Source of the DNA: Diadema setosum
Lineage: Eukaryota > Echinodermata > Echinoidea > Diadematoida > Diadematidae
DNA length: 64,000 nucleotides
Reading direction: 5' to 3'
Assembly: GCA_033980235.1 (NCBI GenBank)
Contig: CM067067.1
Coordinates: forward strand, 5,398,289-5,462,288
The notes below the pieces were generated by a model. That model saw only the letters and a list, made by a program, of their open reading frames with translations. It searched no databases and was not told the DNA's origin. This document shows, in pieces, positions 28,318-40,600 of the stretch; the stretch's first letter is position 1; the number at the start of each line of letters is the position of its first letter. Both the position numbers and the translations under genes were made by a program.

Positions 28318-28331
28318 GTTGCTATGACAAC
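28318..28331 (+). promoter_or_regulatory. X-box-like RFX site
   Basis: GTTGCTATGACAAC matches the palindromic X-box pattern GTTGCYATGRCAAC bound by RFX factors, which in animals often marks promoters of ciliary genes. No downstream exon could be identified, so its use as a promoter element is inference. Confidence 0.4.
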
Positions 28332-29030
28332 CGACAGCCAAGTTGCTCTTTCAAAATGTGATCAACGGATCCCTTGATATCCATGTAAGATTGCCAGTTT
28401 TCATGATTGCTCACTATTGCTCTAAGTTCATTTTTTTTTGTAAACGTCGACTGAGAATCCTCAAAACCTTCAAGAATTGTGCCAGCACACATCTGATAAA
28501 TGCATCAAGATTGAATTTACAGACTCCGATTTCAAGACCTTTGGTTTCTTTTTAAAAGTCATAACTTATCAAAAAATATTACAGTAGTTTCACGCATTAA
28601 TCGATGTTTGAATACTTGTAAAGATCTCGAAAATAGTACCCCAAAATACACGAATACTATAAATACTCCTACTCGGTGCTGACTATATTACGTGCTGCTC
28701 TAAACAGATATTCTGGTCTCCACGTTTGCAAAATTAACTCCATTAGTTTTGAAAAATATTTAAAGTTAGTTCAATGTCTGGCAATAAGTAATGACATGCA
28801 ACCCAACAATTTTTGTCCGAGGTGTATCTTCCGTTTCAGGAATTCGGGTTAATTGCGTGTACACGAAGCTTATTACCGGCACCCCGGGATGAATTTGAGA
28901 ATCATTCAGCACCAACTTTCACCACAGACGGCTCGCGCATGGTTGAGTCTGTTTGAGTTAAGGGAGCACGGCTTGGCAATTACCTTCGATTATTCCACAC
29001 ATTGCAAGCCCAGTTCTGAATCTCGTTTGG
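28332..29030. other. Unannotated DNA
   Basis: No repeat or gene was recognised in this 700-base stretch. Confidence 0.35.
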
Positions 29031-29035
29031 AGAGA

Positions 29036-29275
29036 AGATGAGAGAAACAGACAGAGAGAAAAAGGAGAGAGAGAAATATATAGAGGGTGATTTGTAGAGA
29101 GAATGAAGTAGAATAAGAGAGATATGGAGAGCAGTTGGAGAGAAAGAAGAGAATTGGAGAAGGTGAAAAAGGAGAAGAGGAGACGAGATGGAGAGGGAGA
29201 TGAAGAAGGAGGAAAGAGAAAGAGAAAGAGAGGGACAAAGAGAGAGAGAGAGAGAGAGAGATGGGACAGCTGACA
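29036..29275 (+). repeat. Purine-rich GA tract
   Basis: About 240 bases almost entirely of A and G on the plus strand, ending in (GA)n at 29,240-29,262. It generates Ser/Leu/Phe minus-strand frames of up to 163 codons (28,958-29,449), which are not genes. Confidence 0.9.
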
Positions 29276-30880
29276 ATAACGGAGGAAAAAAGAATAATTA
29301 TGAGAGAAATTCAGAAAGAAAGAGAGCAAAGGTAGGTAGGTAACAGAGAGAAAAAAAATTGATAGAAAAATGAAGAACTGGGAAAAGAAACAAAGATACG
29401 TGGAAGACTTCTCAAAGTTCTTTATATCCCTTGTCACATCATTTCGCAACTTTGTAAAAGCCCTTTAAGGTTTGTGAACAGCACTGCACATTAAAGATAA
29501 CGTCGAAATCAAGCTTGTAGCATTCGCGTTTTCGACAAGGGTATGGACTTCTGCTTAGAACAGAAGCATAATGATGACAAACGGGACACATTACAGAACC
29601 AAAATGTCATTCCAAAGACGTGATTATATATCCCCGTAAGAGGGTTATATAATGTCTAAAGCCACGTTTCAATTTCTCTAAATTAGACTGACATGCTGAA
29701 ATTATGGTGTAGAGGATTGAAAACTCTTAGCTGGTTTTTAAAGCACATACCTACAGAAGCATGCGGGGTGAGATCAGATAGGTACGATGGCACCAAGTGG
29801 AGAAAACTGACTATAATCATGAATGAGCATGATTAACGAAGCGGAGGCAGCACTTTCGAAAAGGCGCCACGAATTGATTAAGGTCATTCGTCAATAGTTT
29901 GTCCACTTACGATTGCTTTCTTTTGCAATGTATATGTCATGTACATAATAAGAATGATGACGATGATGATGATGATGATAATAATGATAATGATAATGAT
30001 AATAATAACAAAAATGATAACGGGGCATTTTCAATGCGCACGAACAATATGAAAGTTTGTACTCAAACATAGAAAATACATCTATGAGTCTGGCTAAGAA
30101 CACATAGATCGTTACTATCAAGGACAGATCCAAGTATACAACATAGCTTCGAACATGTCAAATCTCGGAAGATAGATAGCTTGAGGCATTCATGGACACA
30201 TTCGTGATTATTAATGAAAAACACCTTTCTACTCCTGTCATAAGAATAGCTGAATCCTACGTTCAATTAACATCACTTCCGCCAAAATATGGCACGTTAT
30301 ATCCACGACTATCTTTAGTAATTAATTAATGTGTTTTAGGTTAAAGCATAAGAACGCATAATGATATACAACATTGTATTACATACAAAACCTATCTTAA
30401 CTATCAAGTTCTCTACTGGATTTATGCATCCTATGCCCAATTGCGATCGCCTCTAAAGGCCACATTTCACAAGCTTGAACAGAATATTGGGGAAAATTCA
30501 GACCTTCTTTCCTTTAGTCATTTACTCTGGTCAATATAGTATGTCACTCTACCTGTCTAATTTATAGAATTCACATAATTCAGGAGTGATTATACGACGA
30601 GAGACTGTATGTAAGGCAAAGATATTGGTGCTTATAGTCTTTAATTAAATACCTCCAGCTAACTCTCACTGCTGTCAAACCTGCGTCATTATAGTGTATC
30701 GTAACTACGGACACTGACATCCCGGCTGTATATGGCACTTTCACGTAAGAATTTTGTCACATGTAATAAAATGGCTATGATGTCAAACGAACAGTTAATC
30801 AGGCGTATATATTGATTATGAATACAAAGCTAAGTAGGTTTTTTTTAATATAAATTAACACAGGTACTTACATTTGTTCG
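29276..30880. other. AT-rich DNA with (GAT)n/(AAT)n at 29,953-30,010
   Basis: A mixed GAT/AAT triplet microsatellite sits mid-way. No gene was recognised elsewhere. Confidence 0.45.
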
Positions 30881-32130
30881 GAGTTTATAGGCCGGTCAGC
30901 CATAGACACTCTGCGTAATATCCCTTAAGTATGCAGGTCGTGGCTAGGCTGTGGTATGAGCCTGCCTGGGGAGGCATGTTGGGTTACCGTCACCATTAGC
31001 TCGGGACAATCTGATGGGGAATCGGAGTTCTTTCTACCCACTTGTTGACCCGGATAATCTCGGTGCTGCATTGGGCACAAGAGTACCTCGTCTGCTGCTG
31101 TCCGTCCGCGCGGGGCGCCTACTTAGTAGTGCCGAAGGCTTTTACAGCAACCACTGGCCGACTCGTGGCGAGCGCTTCCTTGCTCCAGATCGATATTTCG
31201 GCTCCCAGCCGTTTTTGCGGAGTAGTGCTGAAAAATGCTTGCCAGGATATACAGCACTCCCGTGCACACTCTTCACGTTTGGGATTTATGTGGACGTGAG
31301 GCCTAATGTAGTATAATCAAAGCGATGTGCTCTCCAGAACGGCCAGTGGGATGCCTTTGCTGCAGGCGACCGGGGGAGATTCGGGAGGCGTGTGTGAAAT
31401 TCAACAGAATTCAAGGCGCCTCACACTTGAATGCGTTGTCGACCCACGCCAGCAATATCCTTCCGATCGAGAACACGTCCGCGGGTAAACTAATAATGGG
31501 GATTCGTAGCAGGCATGAGTTCAATTTAGAGAGCAGGAGACTGCTCAGCTCCATTCTAATAAAATGAACCAGCCTTATTTGTCTCAAGCCCGACAGCAAA
31601 CGGTACTCCCATCCCTCGTAAATAAGATCAATATCACCAGCCTGGTTACCAGACTAATACTGCCCGAAGAGGGTCCAGGAAACTCAACATGAGAGGGTCA
31701 AATTTAGGAACATTGTGACTTGCAATCTTTCATTATGAAAACCGGAGCCCCCGACAGGCTATATGCCCATTTCACCTTTGTCCAAACTGAAATGAATCAC
31801 CCGAGACGCCTTAATTTGAAATGCCTCCCTTGCTTCTCGCAAACTTGAGAGTCTCGAGTCAAAAGGTGATCTGTGAGAGTCGGGATTGTGCGGAGCGGAA
31901 CGTGAGTAGGATTTTTCGTGCCTGATTATGTGCTCTCTGACAACGAGGCTGGCGGATCGGGTGATGCGATCATGTTCATAAAGAGCCCGGCGGTGGGGAT
32001 ATCCTAGGCCAGTGTATTGCCACAACAGCCTCTAGCTGTCCCTCTATCCTTGTCTCATTAGCTCTCCCCTTTATCAATCAGCGATGATTTAATTAAGGGA
32101 GAGAAATTTGCAAATGAGGGAGTGAAAGTC
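30880..32130. other. GC-richer, repeat-free block; possible exon or regulatory DNA
   Basis: Base composition rises sharply relative to the flanks, with many CpGs and no microsatellites. ATG frames of 100 codons (31,014-31,316) and 80 codons (31,325-31,567) are present with alternative frames open over the same stretch, which argues for composition rather than selection. The end of the block has homeodomain-like TTAATTAA at about 32,089. I do not recognise any product. It could be a lineage-specific exon, a CpG-rich promoter or conserved non-coding DNA. Confidence 0.3.
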
Positions 32131-32147
32131 GGGGGAAAGAATCAGCA

Positions 32148-32164
32148 TACATAATAATAATAAT

Positions 32165-32210
<46 letters not shown>

Positions 32211-32300
32211 TATGTGTGTGTGCGTGTATACACAAATCCACATAATTAAACGTTAGATGTGTGTGTGTGTGTGTGGGTGTATGTGTGTGAAGCGAGTCGG
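32148..32300. repeat. (AAT)n-(TA)n-(GT)n compound microsatellite
   Basis: ATAATA triplets run into about 40 bases of TA ending at 32,209, followed by GT-rich tracts at 32,212-32,228 and 32,258-32,288. Confidence 0.93.
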
Positions 32301-34340
32301 TCGATCACTGTTAGCATGATCATACCTTGATGAACGAAATCGTAAAATGACTCCTTACAATGCAATCTTCAGCCTTTATCAAAACTTAATGCTATGAAAC
32401 AAGAAAAAGAAAGAGATATACACAATATATCAAGGTGAGACTAATTTTTGTTTGCTTAAGACCATTTTTAATTTTGGTTCATTAAAGAAAATGGCATCGG
32501 CGTGTCTTAAACCAGCTGATCAGTATTATTATATTCTTGTTACAAAGATATTTGTCATTATTGTCACTAACGTGACTCATCAGAGAATATTACATGGTTA
32601 AGGATGTTTTAGAAATAAAATCCGAGATGCAATATCAGAGTCACTGAAGGCCTGACAATGACCCATCCAAGCACACAAGCACACACACACACGCACACAC
32701 AATCTCAACGCAAACTAACGCAAAACGTTCAGTGTCAGTGCGAATTAAGAGTACACTTTCGATGACACTGACATGAATGGATGTGTCTTGACGCGCGAGC
32801 TCAGCTGTTGTGGTACTTATACCCCAACTGCGTCCGCATCGGGCGACGCACGCATGTCACTCTCTTGGCGTCATCATTAATCAAACTGTTTGCTCAGGCG
32901 AGATCGAAATCCTAAAGGATTGCGAGTGAATCTGAAGCTGCGTTGAATCACACCAAACCATACAACTACATGGGGACCAGGAAAATGATGGGGTTGACAA
33001 CGGAGAATTCTGAAATTTTCCCCCAGGAAGGACTGAAGGTGCATTTCACTCACATTGAGATAAATAAGGGTGATCATATTGTGTGAAATGTCAGGCCACA
33101 TTATTTAGATGCTCACTGGATCTATACTATTCTCTTCCCCATACACCTAGGTACTTTTTTGACGACTGACATTAAAAAAAAACCTGTGAAAAGATTTTTA
33201 TTCATAGGTGTGTCGAAATCGCAGACGATTGGACAACCGTGAAAAACACATTGTAGTGTCACTTCATACATGTCCATACATTTTTTTTTATTTCGCCACA
33301 ATGTCACTAACCGAAATATCTTCCTCTCTCTTTTTTCCTTTCCTTTTCTCATCATCCATATCAATCTCTTTTCTCTTCTCTTTTCTATTCCTATCTGTTC
33401 GGAACTCTTCTTTTCTGTCATACTCTTCATCCAATGCCACTCCTTTTCTTCACAGCTCTCATGGTATAAATTTGCTTTCTCTATCCCTTCTCTTATACAG
33501 TGATATATCATAACAATTCCTTTCCTGCGGACAAAATTGAGCAAATATTCTTTTGTCACATTGTAGGTGCGTTATTCGGTTCATACTTACTGTTAACACT
33601 CAGCATAGCATTATCTTTTTGCGGCTTTGATAATCTTTTTTGCATGAAAGTGTTTGTTAACAGTTGCTTTGGGTGCAATATACGATCTCGTACTTGTCGT
33701 AGCTTTCCTGATAAAAAGGCCCAAGTGAACTTTTGCAATCACTCATCGTCAGGCGTTCGTCGAGCGTCGTCCATCTTCCATCGTCCTTCGTGTGTCGTGG
33801 TTAACCGTTTTACATTTTCATCCCCTTCTCCCATACAATTTTTTTTTTTTACCAAACTTGACAGATAGCATCACTAGGGTGATAATAACTCAGTGTATTC
33901 AAATTGACACAATGACCCCATCCCCCGTCTCCCAGGGGCCCCCAAACCCCAAGTTAATTAAGAAATCTGGTTAGATATCTTTTTCTCTGAACCGAAAGTG
34001 ATAAAGCTTAGTTAATATGTAAGTAATGTGTAAGTACATCTATGAGTATGCCTACATTTTCAAGTTTGTTCATGGCCGATAAGGGTGGGGGTAGGGGTGC
34101 AAAATTGGTCCCAGATTTTTTTCCCCATATTTTTGAAAGCCCATCTTCAAATTGTTACTAAGCTTTGAAGGTATCATGATTGGTAGACAGAGGGAATAAA
34201 TTCTTGCAAAAATGGCCACCATTCCCTACTTGGGGCAAGTGACAGCAATTCCCGGGGATGGGGTGGGGAAGACAAAGAACGAAGTTAAGGTATCTTGGAA
34301 TATCATATCTGAAACATTTACTCTTTATGCACCACGGTGT
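32301..34340. other. Unannotated DNA
   Basis: A pyrimidine-rich tract is at 33,320-33,420. A GTCGTCC/CCATCGTCC-rich stretch at 33,748-33,800 is reminiscent of dispersed marine-invertebrate repeats, but no second copy was found here. The open frames at 33,122-33,868 cross the pyrimidine tract and have no domain. Confidence 0.4.
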
Positions 34341-34402
34341 AAACCCCCAGTGTGCCACGTTATTCTGAGACAAACCCCCAGTGTGCCACGTTATTCTGAG
34401 AC
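34341..34402 (+). repeat. 31-bp perfect tandem duplication
   Basis: The unit starting AAACCCCCAGTGTGCCACG and ending TCTGAGAC occurs twice head to tail at 34,341-34,371 and 34,372-34,402 without a visible mismatch, so the duplication is recent. Confidence 0.9.
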
Positions 34403-35048
34403 TGCAAGGCAGGCATCCTTTGTGAAAAACTTCCGTTTGTCATCTTGATGCATTTTTTTTTTTGTGTATAAATTTTTGTTTTGCTGGATATTCACTGTGA
34501 TTAAAGTTGTAGATAAAAATCCAAGCGTCGACTTTACTTAAGTCTTAGAACAATTCTATGAATGTCTTTTTTCACTGAAATGACCAGTAACTACATTATT
34601 TTCCAGGTATGACTTTTGCACTGAAAACAGTGAAAGAGACTTTTAGAATTTACTCGAAAAGGCATTAGGAAACACCGCGCAATATTCAACCACCACACAA
34701 TAGAAGGTAAGTGTGAGAGGAATGGGATACCGATTGAAGCTTTGATAGTAAATGTTCCATTTGTAATTTATCGACTTAGAGCAAACTATGCGAACTGAGA
34801 AAAGCGTCGTCTGAGTCGGGTGTGCAAACGTGGCACATAAAGAGTTAAGTAATAACTAAGCTGGAGATACAATTGAATAGATTGGTGACTGTAAATTTTA
34901 ATCACTTTTTCTTCATTCAGAGTAAGTTGTCATATTTTCATCTGACACGTCTGAATTCATCAAATTGTTACTTGGAAGGGATTTCAAGGGAAATAATTCC
35001 GACATTCAGGAAAGCTCCAACCCGATGTTTATTAGAAGAAATAAAGCT
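34403..35048. other. Unannotated AT-rich DNA
   Basis: No gene or repeat was recognised between the 31-bp duplication and the 55-bp array. Confidence 0.4.
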
Positions 35049-35245
35049 GGCCGTGTCACCCCTGCACACACCCAGCTCTCGCTGGCTCTGCACACTCTGC
35101 ACTGGCCGTGTCACCCCTGCACACACCCAGCTCTCGCTGGCTCTGCACACTCTGCACTGGCCATGTCACCCCTGCACACACCCAGCTCTCGCTGGTTCTG
35201 CACACTCTGCACTGGCCGTGTCACCCCTGCACACACCCAGCTCAC
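35049..35245 (+). repeat. 55-bp tandem array, about 3.6 copies (sister of the 54-bp array)
   Basis: Units start at 35,049, 35,104, 35,159 and 35,214; the last is truncated after CACCCAGCTC. Each unit holds CCCCTGCACACACCCAGCT and CGCTGGCTCTGCACACT, shared with the 54-bp array, but its linker is CTGCACTGGCCGTGTCA-like instead of GAGCACTCAGTACA. A single transition separates the third unit start (GGCCATG) from the others. Because 55 is not divisible by 3, translations jump frame each unit, so the repeat is not protein-coding. Confidence 0.95.
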
Positions 35246-35462
35246 ACTTGGGTTTGCATACTCGGTTACTACAGCAATGACAAGTTTAAAGGACAAGATC
35301 AGCAGTATCAACTTTAATTCTTTAATAATTTGTCAGTTTTTTCAGTGCAAAAGGTCTTTATTGTACTGATTTTTGGCACATGTATATCAATCAATTGTTT
35401 AAAGAAAGAAAAGGAAGTTGTGCGGAAAGCAAACCAATTTAATGGTTTACCAAGTAGTTCCA

Positions 35463-35636
35463 AGTAGTGCTACGGCCTCTGTATGGACAAAAACAAAGAT
35501 AACATGACATGAAATACATCTTTGTATTGCAACTGATTTGACAAAATATCTAAGAATAGTTGCAATACATAAAGATGTATTTCATGTCATATCAATATCT
35601 TTGTTTTTGTCTGTACACCGAGGACCGAGCACTACT
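35463..35636. repeat. Long hairpin (foldback) with ~75-bp arms
   Basis: The left arm 35,463-35,534 and right arm 35,558-35,636 are reverse complements with a few mismatches and small gaps, separated by only about 23 bases. Landmarks are AGTAGTGC/GCACTACT at the outside and TATTGCAACT/AGTTGCAATA at the inside. Could be a MITE without recognisable target duplication, or a transcribed foldback. Confidence 0.88.
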
Positions 35637-36819
35637 ATGGTGAACACATTAAATTGTTTTTGAGACCAGATGTCGCCCAGCTGGACTGTCGGTGCCAAGA
35701 GTCGTGTTCATCGGAAGGGTTGATTCCCATCTGCGTGGTCTGTATTTCAGCGTAGTATTTGATCGCTTGAGGGCTCGAGAAACCTGTACCTGTACGGAAA
35801 AATAATAAAGGAACAAAACACCGACGCTTAATGACTTGAGAAATCTTTGTAAAAGGGTTACAAGTGCACTTCAATGATCGCCCTGGCCAAAATATGAAGA
35901 AAATGTCCACAATTAACACATTTTCCAATTTTCCAAAGTGTCTTTTTCATAGTTTTCAAAACTCGATTCAGGTCAGGTGGAATTGTCCCCTTGTGACTTT
36001 TGTTTTTAATGAAGTTAAGCACAGAACCAAATCGAACGAAATGAAAATTGTAAAAGACTAACTCACACTTACTTGTACTTCCTCACAGCGATAACATTTT
36101 TTATTTACAATGGTATGTCAAATACTAGCGACTTGCAGTATTGTGTACACGGTCGCAGGAGCTCAAGGAGAAATGAACACAAAAAATGCACCAGCAAATC
36201 AGTTTCGTGATCATCAATTCCTGAAATACGGCCTGTAATGGCCACCCCTCCTATTTTAGTGAGATATGCATGCATTCATTATTATAAACACAGCACAAAT
36301 AACTTTAGTGGTCTTGCATTTTGTACAAAAGAGCTGTGATTAATTTCCCTCTACCTGCTTCTCAAAGGTCAACTAGGCTAGCTAACATGGAAGACGCAAC
36401 CTCCTCCCAAAAGAGTTTATCAAATACGTTTCACCTACAGCTGTTTTGATTGCCGGTCGAGTCCACTAGAGACCTTTGCCAGACTCCCGGAGGGATGATA
36501 TCCACGCAACGGCCGCCTCTGGTCAGTGAGGTGAGACCCTCGCCTCCATGGTCTGGTCTTCTCGCTCCACGCCAGCAGGTATATCGGCAACCAACTGCTC
36601 GTTCCTTGTAGAGTAGTACGAAAACCTTGAGACTCTCCTTCCGCGATGATTCAGGCTGGTCTTTCCTCACACCCAGCTCTCAGTCGTCCCCTTTTAAAGG
36701 TTTTCTTTAAACTACCCCCTATGGACAGCCAATGAGATGAGTAAAAACTGCACTCCCCGCCCACACGACCAAATCCCTTGTTTTCATTTGTGTTAATAAA
36801 TTGTGCAGGTTCTCCAAAT

Positions 36820-37380
36820 CTCCGATCACGCTCCCCAAACTGGGCCTAGTTAACATTCCGAGCGTCATGTAAATCAAGACAAAATGTCCGCATCTGATGT
36901 TATTTGAGGCAAGCTATGACGAACAGAACAAATGGAGCAAAACGCCCCCTCCCTACCTTTATTACATTACCCCTCGATTTCATTGGTGGAAACAACAGAA
37001 GCAGTTTCTCATACATGGTCTCTTATCATGCGACCCGAGCTGGATGCGTAAATCATTGTTTTGTCAAGTGATTCCTTTCATATCATAAGTTGAATTTTAT
37101 TCAAATACATACAAACTCCCGCCGTCTGATGCTAAGTGAGGCAAGCTGTTAAGAACATTATGAAGGGGCAAGATGCCCATGCCTTGCCCTGTCAACAAAA
37201 TATCGTGTATTCATGGGTTCAAACGAAAACCATAATGGGTGCAGTTAACATTGCTAGGTAAGTGATTCCTTTCAAAAGCTGAATGGTATTCAAATGCATG
37301 CAAACTCTCGCAAGCTGTAGGTAGCATTGCAAAGGGTTAAAATACCCAATCCCTGCCCTATCGAGAAAATCCCGTCTTAG
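36820..37380 (+). repeat. Degenerate macro-repeat field, upstream part
   Basis: Two diverged units carry the ordered motifs seen repeatedly downstream of the array: AGTTAACATT-CC, GATTCCTTTCA, ATTCAAATACATACAAACTC and GCTAAGTGAGGCAAGCTGT. Units are visible at about 36,828-37,140 and 37,225-37,330. No coding potential was recognised. Confidence 0.65.
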
Positions 37381-37537
37381 GCGTTTTCACATCAGCCCGA
37401 TAAAAATCCAAGCTCGAGATATTTTTCGAGATTCCGAACTGACGCGCTATTTCATTTCTTACTCAAATCAGCCCAAAGAGATTTAGCCCGAAATTTTTTT
37501 TGAGCTAATTCGACACTTGAGCATGTGCAAACAGCAT
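37381..37537. mobile_element. Possible short TIR element abutting the array
   Basis: The left end GCGTTTTCACATCAGCCCG is loosely mirrored by ATGTGCAAACAGC at the right. Internally CTCGAGATATTTTTCGAG-type complementarity and GAGCTAATTCGACACTTGAG suggest folding. The ends resemble the TTCACAC-type ends of elements at 43,543 and 54,145. The evidence is weak. Confidence 0.3.
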
Positions 37538-37620
37538 CAGTAATATGTGGACTTTCAAACATTTTTCATAATTTGTGTGCAGTTTGCCTCGATCGATCGG
37601 GTCTCAGTACACCTCAGAGC

Positions 37621-40600
37621 ACTCAGTACACCCCCTGCACACACCCAGCTGCCCGCTGGCTCTGCACACTGAGCACTCAGTACACCCCCTGCACACACCC
37701 AGCTGCCCGCTGGCTCTGCACACTGAGCACTCAGTACACCCCCTGCACACACCCAGCTGCCCGCTGGCTCTGCACACTGAGCACTCAGTACACCCCCTGC
37801 ACACACCCAGCTGCCCGCTGGCTCTGCACACTGAGCACTCAGTACACCCCCTGCACACACCCAGCTGCCCGCTGGCTCTGCACACTGAGCACTCAGTACA
37901 CCCCCTGCACACACCCAGCTGCCCGCTGGCTCTGCACACTGAGCACTCAGTACACCCCCTGCACACACCCAGCTGCCCGCTGGCTCTGCACACTGAGCAC
38001 TCAGTACACCCCCTGCACACACCCAGCTGCCCGCTGGCTCTGCACACTGAGCACTCAGTACACCCCCTGCACACACCCAGCTGCCCGCTGGCTCTGCACA
38101 CTGAGCACTCAGTACACCCCCTGCACACACCCAGCTGCCCGCTGGCTCTGCACACTGAGCACTCAGTACACCCCCTGCACACACCCAGCTGCCCGCTGGC
38201 TCTGCACACTGAGCACTCAGTACACCCCCTGCACACACCCAGCTGCCCGCTGGCTCTGCACACTGAGCACTCAGTACACCCCCTGCACACACCCAGCTGC
38301 CCGCTGGCTCTGCACACTGAGCACTCAGTACACCCCCTGCACACACCCAGCTGCCCGCTGGCTCTGCACACTGAGCACTCAGTACACCCCCTGCACACAC
38401 CCAGCTGCCCGCTGGCTCTGCACACTGAGCACTCAGTACACCCCCTGCACACACCCAGCTGCCCGCTGGCTCTGCACACTGAGCACTCAGTACACCCCCT
38501 GCACACACCCAGCTGCCCGCTGGCTCTGCACACTGAGCACTCAGTACACCCCCTGCACACACCCAGCTGCCCGCTGGCTCTGCACACTGAGCACTCAGTA
38601 CACCCCCTGCACACACCCAGCTGCCCGCTGGCTCTGCACACTGAGCACTCAGTACACCCCCTGCACACACCCAGCTGCCCGCTGGCTCTGCACACTGAGC
38701 ACTCAGTACACCCCCTGCACACACCCAGCTGCCCGCTGGCTCTGCACACTGAGCACTCAGTACACCCCCTGCACACACCCAGCTGCCCGCTGGCTCTGCA
38801 CACTGAGCACTCAGTACACCCCCTGCACACACCCAGCTGCCCGCTGGCTCTGCACACTGAGCACTCAGTACACCCCCTGCACACACCCAGCTGCCCGCTG
38901 GCTCTGCACACTGAGCACTCAGTACACCCCCTGCACACACCCAGCTGCCCGCTGGCTCTGCACACTGAGCACTCAGTACACCCCCTGCACACACCCAGCT
39001 GCCCGCTGGCTCTGCACACTGAGCACTCAGTACACCCCCTGCACACACCCAGCTGCCCGCTGGCTCTGCACACTGAGCACTCAGTACACCCCCTGCACAC
39101 ACCCAGCTGCCCGCTGGCTCTGCACACTGAGCACTCAGTACACCCCCTGCACACACCCAGCTGCCCGCTGGCTCTGCACACTGAGCACTCAGTACACCCC
39201 CTGCACACACCCAGCTGCCCGCTGGCTCTGCACACTGAGCACTCAGTACACCCCCTGCACACACCCAGCTGCCCGCTGGCTCTGCACACTGAGCACTCAG
39301 TACACCCCCTGCACACACCCAGCTGCCCGCTGGCTCTGCACACTGAGCACTCAGTACACCCCCTGCACACACCCAGCTGCCCGCTGGCTCTGCACACTGA
39401 GCACTCAGTACACCCCCTGCACACACCCAGCTGCCCGCTGGCTCTGCACACTGAGCACTCAGTACACCCCCTGCACACACCCAGCTGCCCGCTGGCTCTG
39501 CACACTGAGCACTCAGTACACCCCCTGCACACACCCAGCTGCCCGCTGGCTCTGCACACTGAGCACTCAGTACACCCCCTGCACACACCCAGCTGCCCGC
39601 TGGCTCTGCACACTGAGCACTCAGTACACCCCCTGCACACACCCAGCTGCCCGCTGGCTCTGCACACTGAGCACTCAGTACACCCCCTGCACACACCCAG
39701 CTGCCCGCTGGCTCTGCACACTGAGCACTCAGTACACCCCCTGCACACACCCAGCTGCCCGCTGGCTCTGCACACTGAGCACTCAGTACACCCCCTGCAC
39801 ACACCCAGCTGCCCGCTGGCTCTGCACACTGAGCACTCAGTACACCCCCTGCACACACCCAGCTGCCCGCTGGCTCTGCACACTGAGCACTCAGTACACC
39901 CCCTGCACACACCCAGCTGCCCGCTGGCTCTGCACACTGAGCACTCAGTACACCCCCTGCACACACCCAGCTGCCCGCTGGCTCTGCACACTGAGCACTC
40001 AGTACACCCCCTGCACACACCCAGCTGCCCGCTGGCTCTGCACACTGAGCACTCAGTACACCCCCTGCACACACCCAGCTGCCCGCTGGCTCTGCACACT
40101 GAGCACTCAGTACACCCCCTGCACACACCCAGCTGCCCGCTGGCTCTGCACACTGAGCACTCAGTACACCCCCTGCACACACCCAGCTGCCCGCTGGCTC
40201 TGCACACTGAGCACTCAGTACACCCCCTGCACACACCCAGCTGCCCGCTGGCTCTGCACACTGAGCACTCAGTACACCCCCTGCACACACCCAGCTGCCC
40301 GCTGGCTCTGCACACTGAGCACTCAGTACACCCCCTGCACACACCCAGCTGCCCGCTGGCTCTGCACACTGAGCACTCAGTACACCCCCTGCACACACCC
40401 AGCTGCCCGCTGGCTCTGCACACTGAGCACTCAGTACACCCCCTGCACACACCCAGCTGCCCGCTGGCTCTGCACACTGAGCACTCAGTACACCCCCTGC
40501 ACACACCCAGCTGCCCGCTGGCTCTGCACACTGAGCACTCAGTACACCCCCTGCACACACCCAGCTGCCCGCTGGCTCTGCACACTGAGCACTCAGTACA

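Noticed and set aside
28958..29449. 163-residue Ser/Leu-rich membrane-like protein on the minus strand
   Set aside because: It is the reverse strand of a purine-rich GA tract; three overlapping frames are open there with the same composition.
33122..33868. Proteins of 100-145 residues on both strands
   Set aside because: They overlap a pyrimidine-rich tract, have no domain, and oppose each other on the two strands.
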